Shown here: positions 1 to 7,694 of the stretch, one piece after another
Numbering within the stretch: position 1 is the stretch's first letter
Layout: each line of letters begins with the position of its first letter
NCBI GenBank assembly: GCA_024697725.1
Contig: JAILFE010000222.1
Span: 1-36,313 of the forward strand
Direction: 5' to 3'
Source of the DNA: Oscillospiraceae bacterium
Lineage (GTDB): Bacteria > Bacillota > Clostridia > Oscillospirales > Ruminococcaceae
Length of the DNA stretch: 36,313 bases
Translations under genes and position numbers: made by a program
The notes under the pieces: model-generated
The model's database searches: none
The model's input: the letters and a program-made list of their open reading frames with translations, nothing else
What the model was told of the DNA's origin: nothing

Positions 1-1
1 T

Positions 2-718
2 CCGATGCCTGTCACGACTGACGGGGTGAATCTTTCAGCCCCCGATACTGAAAAGGCGTTTCCTCTTGCGGGTCTGAGTTCACTTGTAAAAAAGGGAGGA
101 ATGGTATTCGGCGGTAGGATTACTCCGGATATCAGAAGGATATTTGAAGATCAGACCGTAATAGATTATTCCGCTGTCGAAGAGCTTACAGTGGAAAATG
201 CGATGATAACAGCAGAAGGCGCGGTCAGCGAGGCTATGCGCAGGCAGGATATCACACTTTACGTTCAGAAGATACTTGTTATAGGGTTCGGCAGGATTGG
301 CAGGGCGTTAGTCCGTGTCCTCGGTGGTTTTTCATCTGATATTACAGTAGCAGTCCGCCGCAGAGAAAGCGCCGCATGGGTCGGGATATGCGGATGCCGC
401 AGTATCATGTCCGATAATCTCGTTGGTGACGGGATGCCGTATACCCTTGTATTCAATACGGCACCTTCGGAACAGGGGAGATATATCCTTGACCGCGGCA
501 TACTGAAGAATATGAGAAGAGATGCGCTGATAATAGATCTTGCATCAGCTCCGGGAGCGACCGATCTTTCCGCTGCTGAAGAGCTCGGCATCGAAGCGGT
601 GAATCTCACAGGCGTTCCCGGGAGATATGCGCCCGAAACGGCAGGCAGACTCATTGCCGATACGGTATATGATATAATAAACAGAAGAAAGGAAGTTGAT
701 AAAGGTGATCTCGTTTGA
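2..718 (+). CDS. dpaA: Dipicolinate synthase subunit A (partial, 5' end outside window)
   Basis: This is the oxidoreductase-like subunit of dipicolinate synthase, which with subunit B makes the spore-core compound dipicolinate from a lysine-pathway intermediate (family knowledge). The frame is open from base 2, so the protein begins before the window; about 240 residues are visible against roughly 290-300 for the family. The Rossmann dinucleotide-binding loop is visible as ILVIGFGRIGRAL, followed by the conserved tail GVPGRYAPETAGRLI. The gene overlaps or abuts the dpaB start at its 3' end, so the two are translationally coupled. It implies a spore-forming host and probable mother-cell, late-sporulation expression, but no promoter lies in the window. 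Confidence 0.9.
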   Translation, partial: PMPVTTDGVNLSAPDTEKAFPLAGLSSLVKKGGMVFGGRITPDIRRIFEDQTVIDYSAVEELTVENAMITAEGAVSEAMRRQDITLYVQKILVIGFGRIGRALVRVLGGFSSDITVAVRRRESAAWVGICGCRSIMSDNLVGDGMPYTLVFNTAPSEQGRYILDRGILKNMRRDALIIDLASAPGATDLSAAEELGIEAVNLTGVPGRYAPETAGRLIADTVYDIINRRKEVDKGDLV

Positions 719-1301
719 TAATGTACGTATCGGATATGCGATGTGCGGTTCCTTCTGCACATTTGAAAAGTCCTTTGCCGCAATGGCGGAGCTGAAAAGG
801 CTCGGTGCCGATATCACGGTGATAATGTCGTCGAGTGCTGCCTCTGTCAGCTCCCGTTTCGGCACTGCAGCGGAGAATATCTCCCGTGCAGAAGAGATAA
901 GCGGCAGGAGTATCATCAGTACGATCGAAGCCGCAGAGCCTGTGGGTCCAAAGCATATGTTCGATCTGCTGATATGCTCTCCGTGTACCGGTAATACTAT
1001 TGCAAGACTGAGCCGAGGGATAACGGACACACCTGTTACTATGGCGGTAAAATCACATCTTCGCAACAGCTCGCCCGTGCTTATCGCAGTATCGACCAAT
1101 GATGCTCTGACCGCCTCTGCCGAAAACATCGGAAGGCTGCTGAACAGAAAAAATTATTATTTCGTTCCGTTCAGACAGGATGATCCGCAGAAAAAGCCTT
1201 CGTCTGCGGTCGCCGATTTCTCACTGATACCCGAAGCGGCAGCAGCGGCTCTTGACGGCAGGCAGCTCCAGCCGGTGCTGCGTTCACCCGTCACACGCTG
1301 A
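705..1301 (+). CDS. dpaB: Dipicolinate synthase subunit B (flavoprotein-like)
   Basis: This is the flavoprotein-fold subunit of dipicolinate synthase (SpoVFB family), partner of the preceding gene. Conserved pieces are RIGYAMCGSFCTF at the N-terminus, the SPCTGNTIARLS loop, the STNDAL motif and the FRQDDPQKKP stretch near the C-terminus. At 198 residues it has the family's usual size. The track starts at TTG 696, but AAGGAAG ends at 695, directly against that codon, whereas GTG 705 sits about 9 nt downstream and gives the expected short N-terminus, so I chose 705. The gene overlaps dpaA by 14 nt and is followed by a strong hairpin at 1313-1344. Confidence 0.9.
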   Translation: MISFDNVRIGYAMCGSFCTFEKSFAAMAELKRLGADITVIMSSSAASVSSRFGTAAENISRAEEISGRSIISTIEAAEPVGPKHMFDLLICSPCTGNTIARLSRGITDTPVTMAVKSHLRNSSPVLIAVSTNDALTASAENIGRLLNRKNYYFVPFRQDDPQKKPSSAVADFSLIPEAAAAALDGRQLQPVLRSPVTR

Positions 1302-1312
1302 TGATGCAAATA

Positions 1313-1344
1313 CCGCCCGACAGCATTGATATACTGTCGGGCGG
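1313..1344 (+). terminator. Convergent intrinsic terminator after dpaB
   Basis: An 11-bp perfect inverted repeat (CCGCCCGACAG/CTGTCGGGCGG, 10-nt loop) is followed on the + strand by tcgtctt. It lies between two convergent genes, dpaB (+) and the histidine phosphatase (-), and probably serves both. The T-tract is weak on either strand. Confidence 0.75.
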
Positions 1345-1366
1345 TCGTCTTACATACATCCGGAAG

Positions 1367-1975
1367 TTACCGAATATATGACATATCGCTGATCCGTTTT
1401 ATTATCCTTTTCCCGTCGTCCCTCACGATCATCTGAGACACTCCGCCGGAATAGCCGAACATTTCACATATGTTAAGTGCTCCGACCTCCGTTCCGAGGA
1501 ACATTGAATTGAAAACACTCAGCAGATCGCCATGAGAGACGATAACGATGTTTTCGGTATCATCTGCTATGATATCGTCAAAAAACGGCTTTAATCTGTT
1601 CCATACGTCCCTGCGGCTCTCTGCATCCGAAAAAAGACGGTCATCTATAGTCTTTTCATCGCATTCAAGATTCTCACGCAGCCACTGCACAGACTTCCCG
1701 CAGCATTTTCCGAGATTTCGTTCCCGCAGTTCTTTTCTCACGACCGGAACGACCTGAAGCTGCTGTGATATCCTGTCAGCCGTTTGCCTTGCGCGTTTAA
1801 GATCGGAAGTATACAGCACAACATCCTTGCCGTCAAGCTCTTGTTTCAGCTTTACTGCGATCTGGTCTGCCTGATGCTTTCCGAGTTCGGTCAGTTCCCA
1901 ATCTGTCCATGAGCCCACCATACCGTTTGTATGGTGTACAGACTGCGTATGCTGAACGGTGAATATATTTTTCAT
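1367..1975 (-). CDS. Histidine phosphatase family protein with variant QHT motif
   Basis: This is a 202-residue member of the histidine phosphatase (phosphoglycerate mutase-like) superfamily, which transfers phosphate through a catalytic histidine; the substrate cannot be told. The usual RHG motif is QHT here (FTVQHTQS), keeping the histidine (residue 9) but losing the arginine. Other family features are present: TDWELTELG, the second phosphate-binding arginine in LKRARQTA, the acidic residue in RERNLG and the late VSHGD histidine. The track start is a TTG inside the Shine-Dalgarno (cGGAGGA); the ATG at 1975, 6 nt after it, is the real start. It follows the helical-repeat gene 2078-2737 on the same strand. 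Confidence 0.82.
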   Translation of the reverse strand: MKNIFTVQHTQSVHHTNGMVGSWTDWELTELGKHQADQIAVKLKQELDGKDVVLYTSDLKRARQTADRISQQLQVVPVVRKELRERNLGKCCGKSVQWLRENLECDEKTIDDRLFSDAESRRDVWNRLKPFFDDIIADDTENIVIVSHGDLLSVFNSMFLGTEVGALNICEMFGYSGGVSQMIVRDDGKRIIKRISDMSYIR

Positions 1976-2001
1976 CAGCTGTCCTCCGATCAATATACAA
2001 G

Positions 2002-2043
2002 TGCCATAGTACTTCCGGACTTGGAACGGAAATTACTATGGCA
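2002..2043 (-). other. Inverted repeat upstream of histidine phosphatase gene
   Basis: Outer arms TGCCATAGT/ACTATGGCA (9 bp) enclose inner arms TTCCG/CGGAA. It lies between the helical-repeat gene and the histidine phosphatase RBS. The T-rich flank (CTTTTTCTTTT) is on the + strand, where no gene is transcribed, so a normal minus-strand terminator is not clearly supported. It may be a 5' leader hairpin or a weak terminator. Confidence 0.4.
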
Positions 2044-2077
2044 TGGCTCTTTTTCTTTTCGCATTAGATGGATTATA

Positions 2078-2737
2078 TCATTTTTTCTTCTTGTTTGTCA
2101 CCATTTTTACCTTGTCTGCACTGCTGCTTTTGTCGAATATCTTTTTGCGCAGCTTACGGCAGAGCTCGGTAAGTTCGTTTTTTCCGTCATATGCGGAAAA
2201 ATCCTCCGATGCCTTCTGTGCATCGGCTATCATATCGAGCTTCAGGAATGATCTTACGATGCAGATATCGGTCATAAGTGTTTTTCTTTCGTCCTTGTAG
2301 TCGTTTATTATCTTTATAAATACGGTGACAGCAGCGTCAAAATTTCCTGCGATGAATTGGTGTATCCCGAGACTTCTTCTCAGGAATACGTTCGGTTCAC
2401 CGAGAACTATCTTGTTGTATTGTACATATATCTCGTCTGCCGCCGCAAAGCGGTTCAGAAGGAACAGACAGAGGATGCGGTTTGCAAGGAATGCCTGTGC
2501 GGATACCTTCGGTACCTTTTCTGTTTCGACATCTTCATATGCGTTTGCTGCTCTTTTCAGCTCACCCATGAACAGAAGGGAGTTTGCATATCTGCTCTTG
2601 CCCTCTGCTATGTCCGAAGGCGATTTTGCTTCGGCGATCTCCGAGAGCAGCTTTTCCGTATATTCCTCACAGTAGCCTTTTTCGGTGAGTATCTTCATCG
2701 ACTCGGAATAATAATCCTTCTTTTTCCGGAAAAACAT
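2078..2737 (-). CDS. Hypothetical helical-repeat (TPR-like) protein
   Basis: I do not recognise this 219-residue protein. It is predicted soluble, without signal peptide or membrane segment, and rich in alternating helices with alanine and aromatic spacing typical of TPR-like scaffolds (for example YANSLLFMGELKRAANAYED and FIAGNFDAAVTVFIKIINDY). Both ends are very lysine-rich (MFFRKKKDYY and NKKKK). The ATG at 2737 is preceded by AAAGGGAT. It starts 22 nt downstream of the S41-family gene on the same strand, so it is probably the next gene of the ftsEX-M23-S41 transcription unit and could be a cytoplasmic adaptor. That role is only inferred from position. Confidence 0.7.
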   Translation of the reverse strand: MFFRKKKDYYSESMKILTEKGYCEEYTEKLLSEIAEAKSPSDIAEGKSRYANSLLFMGELKRAANAYEDVETEKVPKVSAQAFLANRILCLFLLNRFAAADEIYVQYNKIVLGEPNVFLRRSLGIHQFIAGNFDAAVTVFIKIINDYKDERKTLMTDICIVRSFLKLDMIADAQKASEDFSAYDGKNELTELCRKLRKKIFDKSSSADKVKMVTNKKKK

Positions 2738-2759
2738 GGCACATCCCTTTCATATGTGA

Positions 2760-3974
2760 TCAGACAGCCGAGACGACCTCGATCGCTTTTATCAGCTGAG
2801 AATCATACATTTCCTGTTCGGCGGCTGTAAGTCTGAACGGGTCTACTCCCGCAGGGAGCGATATGTCATAATCAGGCCTCAGCCCAATCCCGTTGAAATC
2901 GCCGCTGTTTTTCGTATGCACCGACGCAGCAGAAAATCTGACGGCACTCCCGTCCGTGCATTTGTATGTTTCCTGAATAACGCCTTTGCCATAGGTGTTT
3001 TTCCCGACTATGACCGCACCGAGCTCATCACGCAAAGCAAATGCAAAAAGCTCGGCTTCTCCGATAGTACCGCTGTTTACGATAACTGCCGCTGTCCCGT
3101 TGAGCGCAATCTCGTCGTTTGTACGGACAGCTATATCCTGATGAGTCGGATAATCGGCTGTAACGATATCTCCCGATGGGAGCAGCAGTTCTAGCACAGC
3201 CGAAAGCGCTTCAAGAGAACCGCCCTTGTTGTCGCGAACATCAAAAATATATTTGTCCGCGCCGTTTTCCGAAAGTACGTCAAGGATAGGGGAGAGCTGT
3301 CCCGCAGTGAGATCGTTGAAGCTGCTTATGCGTATATATCCGATATTTCCTCTGATGCTTCCCGTTACTGAGATTATATCCGTTTCGGCGGCGATCATAT
3401 CAAGATTACGGAATACAGTAGTTCCGTCGGCGTTTGTCCTTTTTATATGGAGCTTGACCTTTGTCCCGTCAGGCGAGGAGAATACTCCTACAGCGCTCTG
3501 ATATCCGCCGGGATAGGAATTGATATTGACATTGTTCACTGCCATAACGACATCGCCCTTAACGAGTCCGTATTCCTCGGCGGGGGAGCCCTTGTATATC
3601 GAATCTATCACAGCATAGCCCGCGCTGTCCTTTTCCCATGTGAAGCCGAGCCCTGTGATCTTGCCGGTATATTCTGCTGTCTGTGAAGCAAATTCATCTG
3701 CGCTGTAATACCGTGCATACGGGTCATCAAGTCCCTGTATATAGCCGCTCATGATATCGTCAAGAAGCTGCTTTTCATCTATCTCGTTGATATAATTGCT
3801 GCGGACGAAATTATCCGCATCTGAAAGCTTGATGTAAAAATCCTGCTTTTCGCTGACGCTGCGTATTTTTTTATTGAATATATTCAGTGATACGTTGCCG
3901 GTGATCACGAATGTAACTGCTGCGGTCACTGCTGAGATCCCGATGACCGTGCCGATTGAAAATCTTTTTCCCAT
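2760..3974 (-). CDS. S41-family (CtpA/CtpB-like) PDZ protein, probable pseudoprotease
   Basis: This is a membrane-anchored C-terminal-processing-peptidase homologue of 404 residues. It has an N-terminal transmembrane anchor (about residues 7-27), a helical region, a PDZ domain (about 95-185, including GSPAEEYGLVKGDVV) and the S41 core. The family normally carries a SASASE-type block with the nucleophilic serine 25 residues before the catalytic lysine of the GKG motif. Here the block reads GTIGEAEL, and the residue exactly 25 before the lysine (TYGKGVIQ) is Gly305 (codon GGA), so the nucleophile appears lost while lysine and glutamine remain. The ATG at 3974 is preferred to the track's TTG at 3977. 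It follows the M23 endopeptidase gene, as ctp-like genes often do beside ftsEX. Confidence 0.85.
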   Translation of the reverse strand: MGKRFSIGTVIGISAVTAAVTFVITGNVSLNIFNKKIRSVSEKQDFYIKLSDADNFVRSNYINEIDEKQLLDDIMSGYIQGLDDPYARYYSADEFASQTAEYTGKITGLGFTWEKDSAGYAVIDSIYKGSPAEEYGLVKGDVVMAVNNVNINSYPGGYQSAVGVFSSPDGTKVKLHIKRTNADGTTVFRNLDMIAAETDIISVTGSIRGNIGYIRISSFNDLTAGQLSPILDVLSENGADKYIFDVRDNKGGSLEALSAVLELLLPSGDIVTADYPTHQDIAVRTNDEIALNGTAAVIVNSGTIGEAELFAFALRDELGAVIVGKNTYGKGVIQETYKCTDGSAVRFSAASVHTKNSGDFNGIGLRPDYDISLPAGVDPFRLTAAEQEMYDSQLIKAIEVVSAV

Positions 3975-4049
3975 CAATCGGATGCCTTTCCTCCCGGATC
4001 ATGCTCCGCGCAAGGCGGGGCAGATCATTATTTTTGTTTATTCAAAGGC

Positions 4050-4079
4050 AACACCGCACAGAATGATCCATGCGGTATT
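4050..4079 (-). terminator. Weak hairpin between M23 peptidase and S41 genes
   Basis: A roughly 9-bp inverted repeat (AATACCGCA/TGCGGTGTT as minus-strand RNA, one G-U pair) lies in the 125-nt gap between the two genes. There is no clear T-tract, so it may only partially terminate or may be an mRNA processing or stability element. Confidence 0.35.
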
Positions 4080-4099
4080 GATTGTTTTATATTATTCTG

Positions 4100-5773
4100 T
4101 TATTTTTCCATTTCCACGTAATTGAACGGGTCGGTGTGCTGACCGTTGACACGGACTTCAAAGTGGCAGTGGTTTCCGTAGGCATATCCTGTATGACCGA
4201 TATATCCTATGATCTGACCCTGCTGAACCTCTTCTCCGACGCTAACGCAGCAGCTTTCCATATGCGCATATACAGTAGCGATACCGTCGCCGTGGTCGAT
4301 AATTACGTGTATACCGTAGCCGTTTCCTGTATCGGAGGCTGTCATGACAACGCCGCCAGCAGAAGCGACTATCGCTTCCCCCTCACAGCCCGGTTTGTTT
4401 ATGTCTATACCCTTGTGGAATGAGCTCGAGCTTTCTTCCTCAATGTATCGGCTGCCATAGCCGTCGGTTATATTCCTCACGGTAGGCACAGGCCACATAA
4501 ATCCTGTATCGGGATATGTACCGTAGCCCTTGTCACCGTCATATTCGTAGTTGTATTCAAATCCATTGTCATCGAAGAATAATGTATCTTCGTCATCGCT
4601 GTTTTCAGCCGGAACTGAGCTGTCCTCATCATAGAGATGATCGAACTGATAATCGGAATAGGGATCATAGAAATCATATTCATCTTCGCTGCCTGACGGC
4701 TCCGACATTATGAAGAACGATTCCTCCGGCGTTTCTGTTTCGGTATATGGGCTCTCTGTGTCAAAGGAGGAAGACTCTGTTTCGGGCGCGGCTGTCTCTT
4801 CGGGAGACCCGCTCATTATAATATCTTCATTCTCCACAGTGAGGGGAACTTCAGTCTCCTGTTTTCTGGCATCTTCCTCAGCCTTTTTCTGTGCCTTGGC
4901 TTTCTTCTCGGCTTTAGCCTTTCTTTCTGCTTCTGCTTTCTTTCTTGCAGCTCGTTCTTCCTCGAGCTTTTTCTTCTTTTCCGCCATTCTTTCGGCTATT
5001 GCTGCCTGCTCGCGGCGGATATAATCCTGAAGCTCTTCCTCGATCTGCTGTTCTTCCTTTTCTATCTCAACAGTGCGCTCGGACTGAGCCTCTGCCTGAT
5101 TTTCATACCACTGCTGTGTCTCTTTATGGTTTGCGTATGTATTCTGAAGCTCTTTGAGGATATGCTCCTGCTCCGCCTTTTTATTTCCGAGTGCGGCGCG
5201 TTCATTTTCGAGCTCCTGCTTGTCGGCATCGAGCGCTTTTATCTCATCCGAGAGATCGTTGATCATGTCGTTTTCGTGCTTGGATACTCTCTGCACTATC
5301 TCTAGGCGTGAAAGCATATCGTAGAAATCAGACGAGCCGACTATTACCTCTGCAAGGCTGTCGTTCCCGGAGACATACAGGACACGAAGGCGCTGACGGA
5401 ATTTTTCTATACCTTCATCCACCGCTGCCTGCTTTTCGGAGATCCTTTGGTCAAGCTCGGTCATTCTTCCGTTCAGGAGCAGTATCTGTTCGGAAACGTT
5501 TGCCATTTCTTCTTCCTGGATCTTCATCTTGCGGTCGTAAAGCTCAAGATATTCAGCATATTTATCGGCTTTTTCGGAATAGTCCTTTATTGATGCCTCA
5601 AGCTGCAGACGCTCTGTTTCAAGCTCTGTCTGGCGGCTTTCGAGAGATGTTATCGCATCCTCATAATCTGCCGAGCAGATCTCCGATCCCTGCATTGATA
5701 CCGCAATGATCGAAAGAGCAGCTGCAAATGCTGTTATCTTCATTAAAAAATGCTTACCGTTTCTGTACGCCAT
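4100..5773 (-). CDS. M23 peptidoglycan endopeptidase with coiled coil (EnvC/PcsB/CwlO-like)
   Basis: This is a secreted murein hydrolase of 557 residues, probably activated by FtsEX across the membrane, as for EnvC, PcsB and CwlO. A signal peptide (KITAFAAALSIIAVSMQG) is followed by a long coiled coil (about residues 38-255), a Lys/Ala/Glu helix (about 255-305), a very acidic Glu/Ser/Asp/Tyr linker (about 310-430) and a C-terminal LytM domain. Zinc ligands look intact: HKGID, YAHM and HCHFEV. The ATG at 5773 has AGGATG 9 nt upstream. It is third in the ftsE-ftsX-M23-S41 series. The acidic linker is unusually long; it may set the reach from membrane to wall. Confidence 0.9.
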   Translation of the reverse strand: MAYRNGKHFLMKITAFAAALSIIAVSMQGSEICSADYEDAITSLESRQTELETERLQLEASIKDYSEKADKYAEYLELYDRKMKIQEEEMANVSEQILLLNGRMTELDQRISEKQAAVDEGIEKFRQRLRVLYVSGNDSLAEVIVGSSDFYDMLSRLEIVQRVSKHENDMINDLSDEIKALDADKQELENERAALGNKKAEQEHILKELQNTYANHKETQQWYENQAEAQSERTVEIEKEEQQIEEELQDYIRREQAAIAERMAEKKKKLEEERAARKKAEAERKAKAEKKAKAQKKAEEDARKQETEVPLTVENEDIIMSGSPEETAAPETESSSFDTESPYTETETPEESFFIMSEPSGSEDEYDFYDPYSDYQFDHLYDEDSSVPAENSDDEDTLFFDDNGFEYNYEYDGDKGYGTYPDTGFMWPVPTVRNITDGYGSRYIEEESSSSFHKGIDINKPGCEGEAIVASAGGVVMTASDTGNGYGIHVIIDHGDGIATVYAHMESCCVSVGEEVQQGQIIGYIGHTGYAYGNHCHFEVRVNGQHTDPFNYVEMEK

Positions 5774-5859
5774 TTAAATTCACATCCTGTAATCTTTTGT
5801 TCTGCTTTACACTTTTTTTCTATGAATAAACTGGATTACCTGTGCAGCGGACTGCATTT

Positions 5860-6765
5860 TTACACTTTGACATATTTCTTTGTACTCAGAAGAGTACCGA
5901 ATGAACCGACCACAGCTCCGGCTGTGATATATACGATAGCCATACGCAGTGCTACCTTTGAAAACGGGATAAAGCCCTTTATCCCCATTGCGAGCCATAT
6001 CGTGCTGTCGGACATGAGCACATCAATGATCTTCACATAGCCTGCCCATGTAAGGAGTATAGCTGCTGTACCGGCGAATATCCCCATTATCATGCCTTCG
6101 ATGAAGAAAGGCACCTCGATGAAGGTATTTGTCGCTCCGACATATTTCATTATTGCGATCTCGCGCTTGCGCATATCGACGCTTGCTCTTGCTGCATTAG
6201 ATATGATGACAATGCTTACAACGATCAGCGCGATTATTATTATGCCCGAAAGGATATATACGAGCGATCTGAGACCCGTGAGCACGCTGACAAAATCCGT
6301 CGGCGCCTTGACCGAGTAGATGCCCTGCAATGAATTTATGCTCATGAGCGTCGAGCTCATCCTGCTTATATCTGCGACCTTGAGCCTGTATGCGTCGGGC
6401 AGGGGACTTTCATCACCGATGTAGTCAAAAAGCTCCTCTGCATTGTCCATACCGGCCTTCATGTCCTCAAAAGCCTGATCCTTTGAATAGAATTCGACCG
6501 ATTTGATATTGTCCATCTGTCTGAGCCTGTCGCCCATAATTGATATATCATCGTCAGTCAGATTGTCATTCAGGAAGATCACGACCTCGTTCTTTTCCTC
6601 GACATTGCCGATAAAGGTATTGATATTTTCCGTAAAAAGGACTGAAAAGCCCACAAGTAGCATTGAAACAGTCAGGATGCAGAACGATGCGACGGACATT
6701 ATCCTGTTGTTCCATATATTCTGAAAGCCTCTTCCGGTGAGGTATGCGATACTGCTGATTCTCAT
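5860..6765 (-). CDS. ftsX: Cell division ABC transporter permease FtsX
   Basis: This is the permease-like partner of FtsE, which transmits ATP hydrolysis to an extracellular peptidoglycan hydrolase during division. The 301-residue protein has the FtsX layout: a first transmembrane helix (about 21-45), an extracellular domain (about 45-165) and three C-terminal helices (about 171-195, 225-245, 270-295). The cytoplasmic segment ARASVDMRKREIAIMKYVGAT between the later helices is typical of the family. The likely hydrolase partner is encoded directly downstream. The ATG at 6765 has a weak, distant RBS (AGAAAGG about 14 nt upstream). Confidence 0.93.
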   Translation of the reverse strand: MRISSIAYLTGRGFQNIWNNRIMSVASFCILTVSMLLVGFSVLFTENINTFIGNVEEKNEVVIFLNDNLTDDDISIMGDRLRQMDNIKSVEFYSKDQAFEDMKAGMDNAEELFDYIGDESPLPDAYRLKVADISRMSSTLMSINSLQGIYSVKAPTDFVSVLTGLRSLVYILSGIIIIALIVVSIVIISNAARASVDMRKREIAIMKYVGATNTFIEVPFFIEGMIMGIFAGTAAILLTWAGYVKIIDVLMSDSTIWLAMGIKGFIPFSKVALRMAIVYITAGAVVGSFGTLLSTKKYVKV

Positions 6766-6841
6766 TAATTAATGTTCAAACCTTTCTTACGCCCCTTGAC
6801 CTGTCTTCTTCTCTTTTTTCTTTCTTTATCACAAAATACGG

Positions 6842-7507
6842 TCAGATAACATCATCAAAATTGACCTGACCCTCATATATCGAAATAATCCGACCGCCGA
6901 AACGGCGCACGAGATCATGCTCGTGAGTTACCATAAGCACTGTTGTGTCGCATTTGTTTATGCCCTGAAGCAGCTCGATTATCTCGATCGTTGTTTTGGG
7001 ATCAAGATTTCCCGTAGGCTCGTCGGCAATGATGAGCTTGGGATCGTTCACAAGGGCGCGTGCGATCGCAACGCGCTGCTGCTCACCGCCCGAAAGCTCG
7101 TTCGGGTGGACCTTCGCCTTGTCCTTCAGACCGACAAGACCGAGAACATATGCCACGCGCCGTCTGATATACTTTACGGGAGCGTCGATGCTGCGGAGCA
7201 CGAACGCCACGTTGTCGTAAACGCTCATATTGTCTATGAGCTTGAAATCCTGAAATACGTATCCTATAGTACGGCGGAGCTTGGGGATCTCATTTGCTCT
7301 GATCTTATTGAGCTCGTATCCGTTCACGGCAACAGAGCCGCTCGTCGGAGATATCTCCTTGATAAGCAGCTTGATGAGCGTGCTTTTTCCCGCGCCAGAT
7401 TTGCCGACAAGAAATACGAAATCTCCGTCGTTTATCGTAAGGCTCACATTATTCAGGGCTCTTACGCCGTTTGAATATGTGACCGATACATTTCTGAGTT
7501 CAACCAT
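6842..7507 (-). CDS. ftsE: Cell division ATP-binding protein FtsE
   Basis: This is the ABC ATPase that pairs with FtsX. Walker A (GKSGAGKST), the signature LSGGEQQR, Walker B with D-loop ([11 protein letters not shown]) and the switch histidine region (VTHEHDL) are all intact. The track ORF starts 30 residues too early; GGAGG at 7519-7523 points to the ATG at 7507 (MVELRN), giving 221 residues, normal for FtsE. It heads the division and wall gene series on the minus strand. A perfect 11-bp hairpin lies just upstream of its ribosome binding site. Confidence 0.95.
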   Translation of the reverse strand: MVELRNVSVTYSNGVRALNNVSLTINDGDFVFLVGKSGAGKSTLIKLLIKEISPTSGSVAVNGYELNKIRANEIPKLRRTIGYVFQDFKLIDNMSVYDNVAFVLRSIDAPVKYIRRRVAYVLGLVGLKDKAKVHPNELSGGEQQRVAIARALVNDPKLIIADEPTGNLDPKTTIEIIELLQGINKCDTTVLMVTHEHDLVRRFGGRIISIYEGQVNFDDVI

Positions 7508-7528
7508 CCGTTTTGATTCCTCCAAAAT

Positions 7529-7560
7529 ATAAAAGGGCATAACACTGTCTGCCCTTTTAT
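7529..7560 (-). promoter_or_regulatory. Leader hairpin (possible attenuator) directly before the ftsE RBS
   Basis: Perfect 11-bp arms (ATAAAAGGGCA/TGCCCTTTTAT, 10-nt loop) end 5 nt before the GGAGG of ftsE, with an A/T-rich tail (ATTTT) in between. It resembles a terminator placed inside the leader. It could attenuate transcription, protect the mRNA 5' end, or mark the end of an upstream transcript. Confidence 0.5.
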
Positions 7561-7640
7561 ACGGCATCCATCGGATACCGTCAGCCCAGCGTTTCAATTT
7601 ATCTTTTTCTGTTGAAATACGTTTGAGACTGTTATACTAC

Positions 7641-7683
7641 GCGCTGTTCCGGAATGTCTGAAAGACATTCCGGAATGCGCCGT
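7641..7683. repeat. Dispersed palindromic element, copy 1
   Basis: Perfect 13-bp arms (TTCCGGAATGTCT/AGACATTCCGGAA) around a GAA loop are flanked by gcgctg on the left and tgcgccgt on the right. A second copy with the same flanks and architecture is at 16085-16129. This copy lies between the PucR/CdaR-like regulator and ftsE and could also terminate the regulator transcript, although no T-tract follows it. Confidence 0.6.
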
Positions 7684-7694
7684 CTTTTATACTA

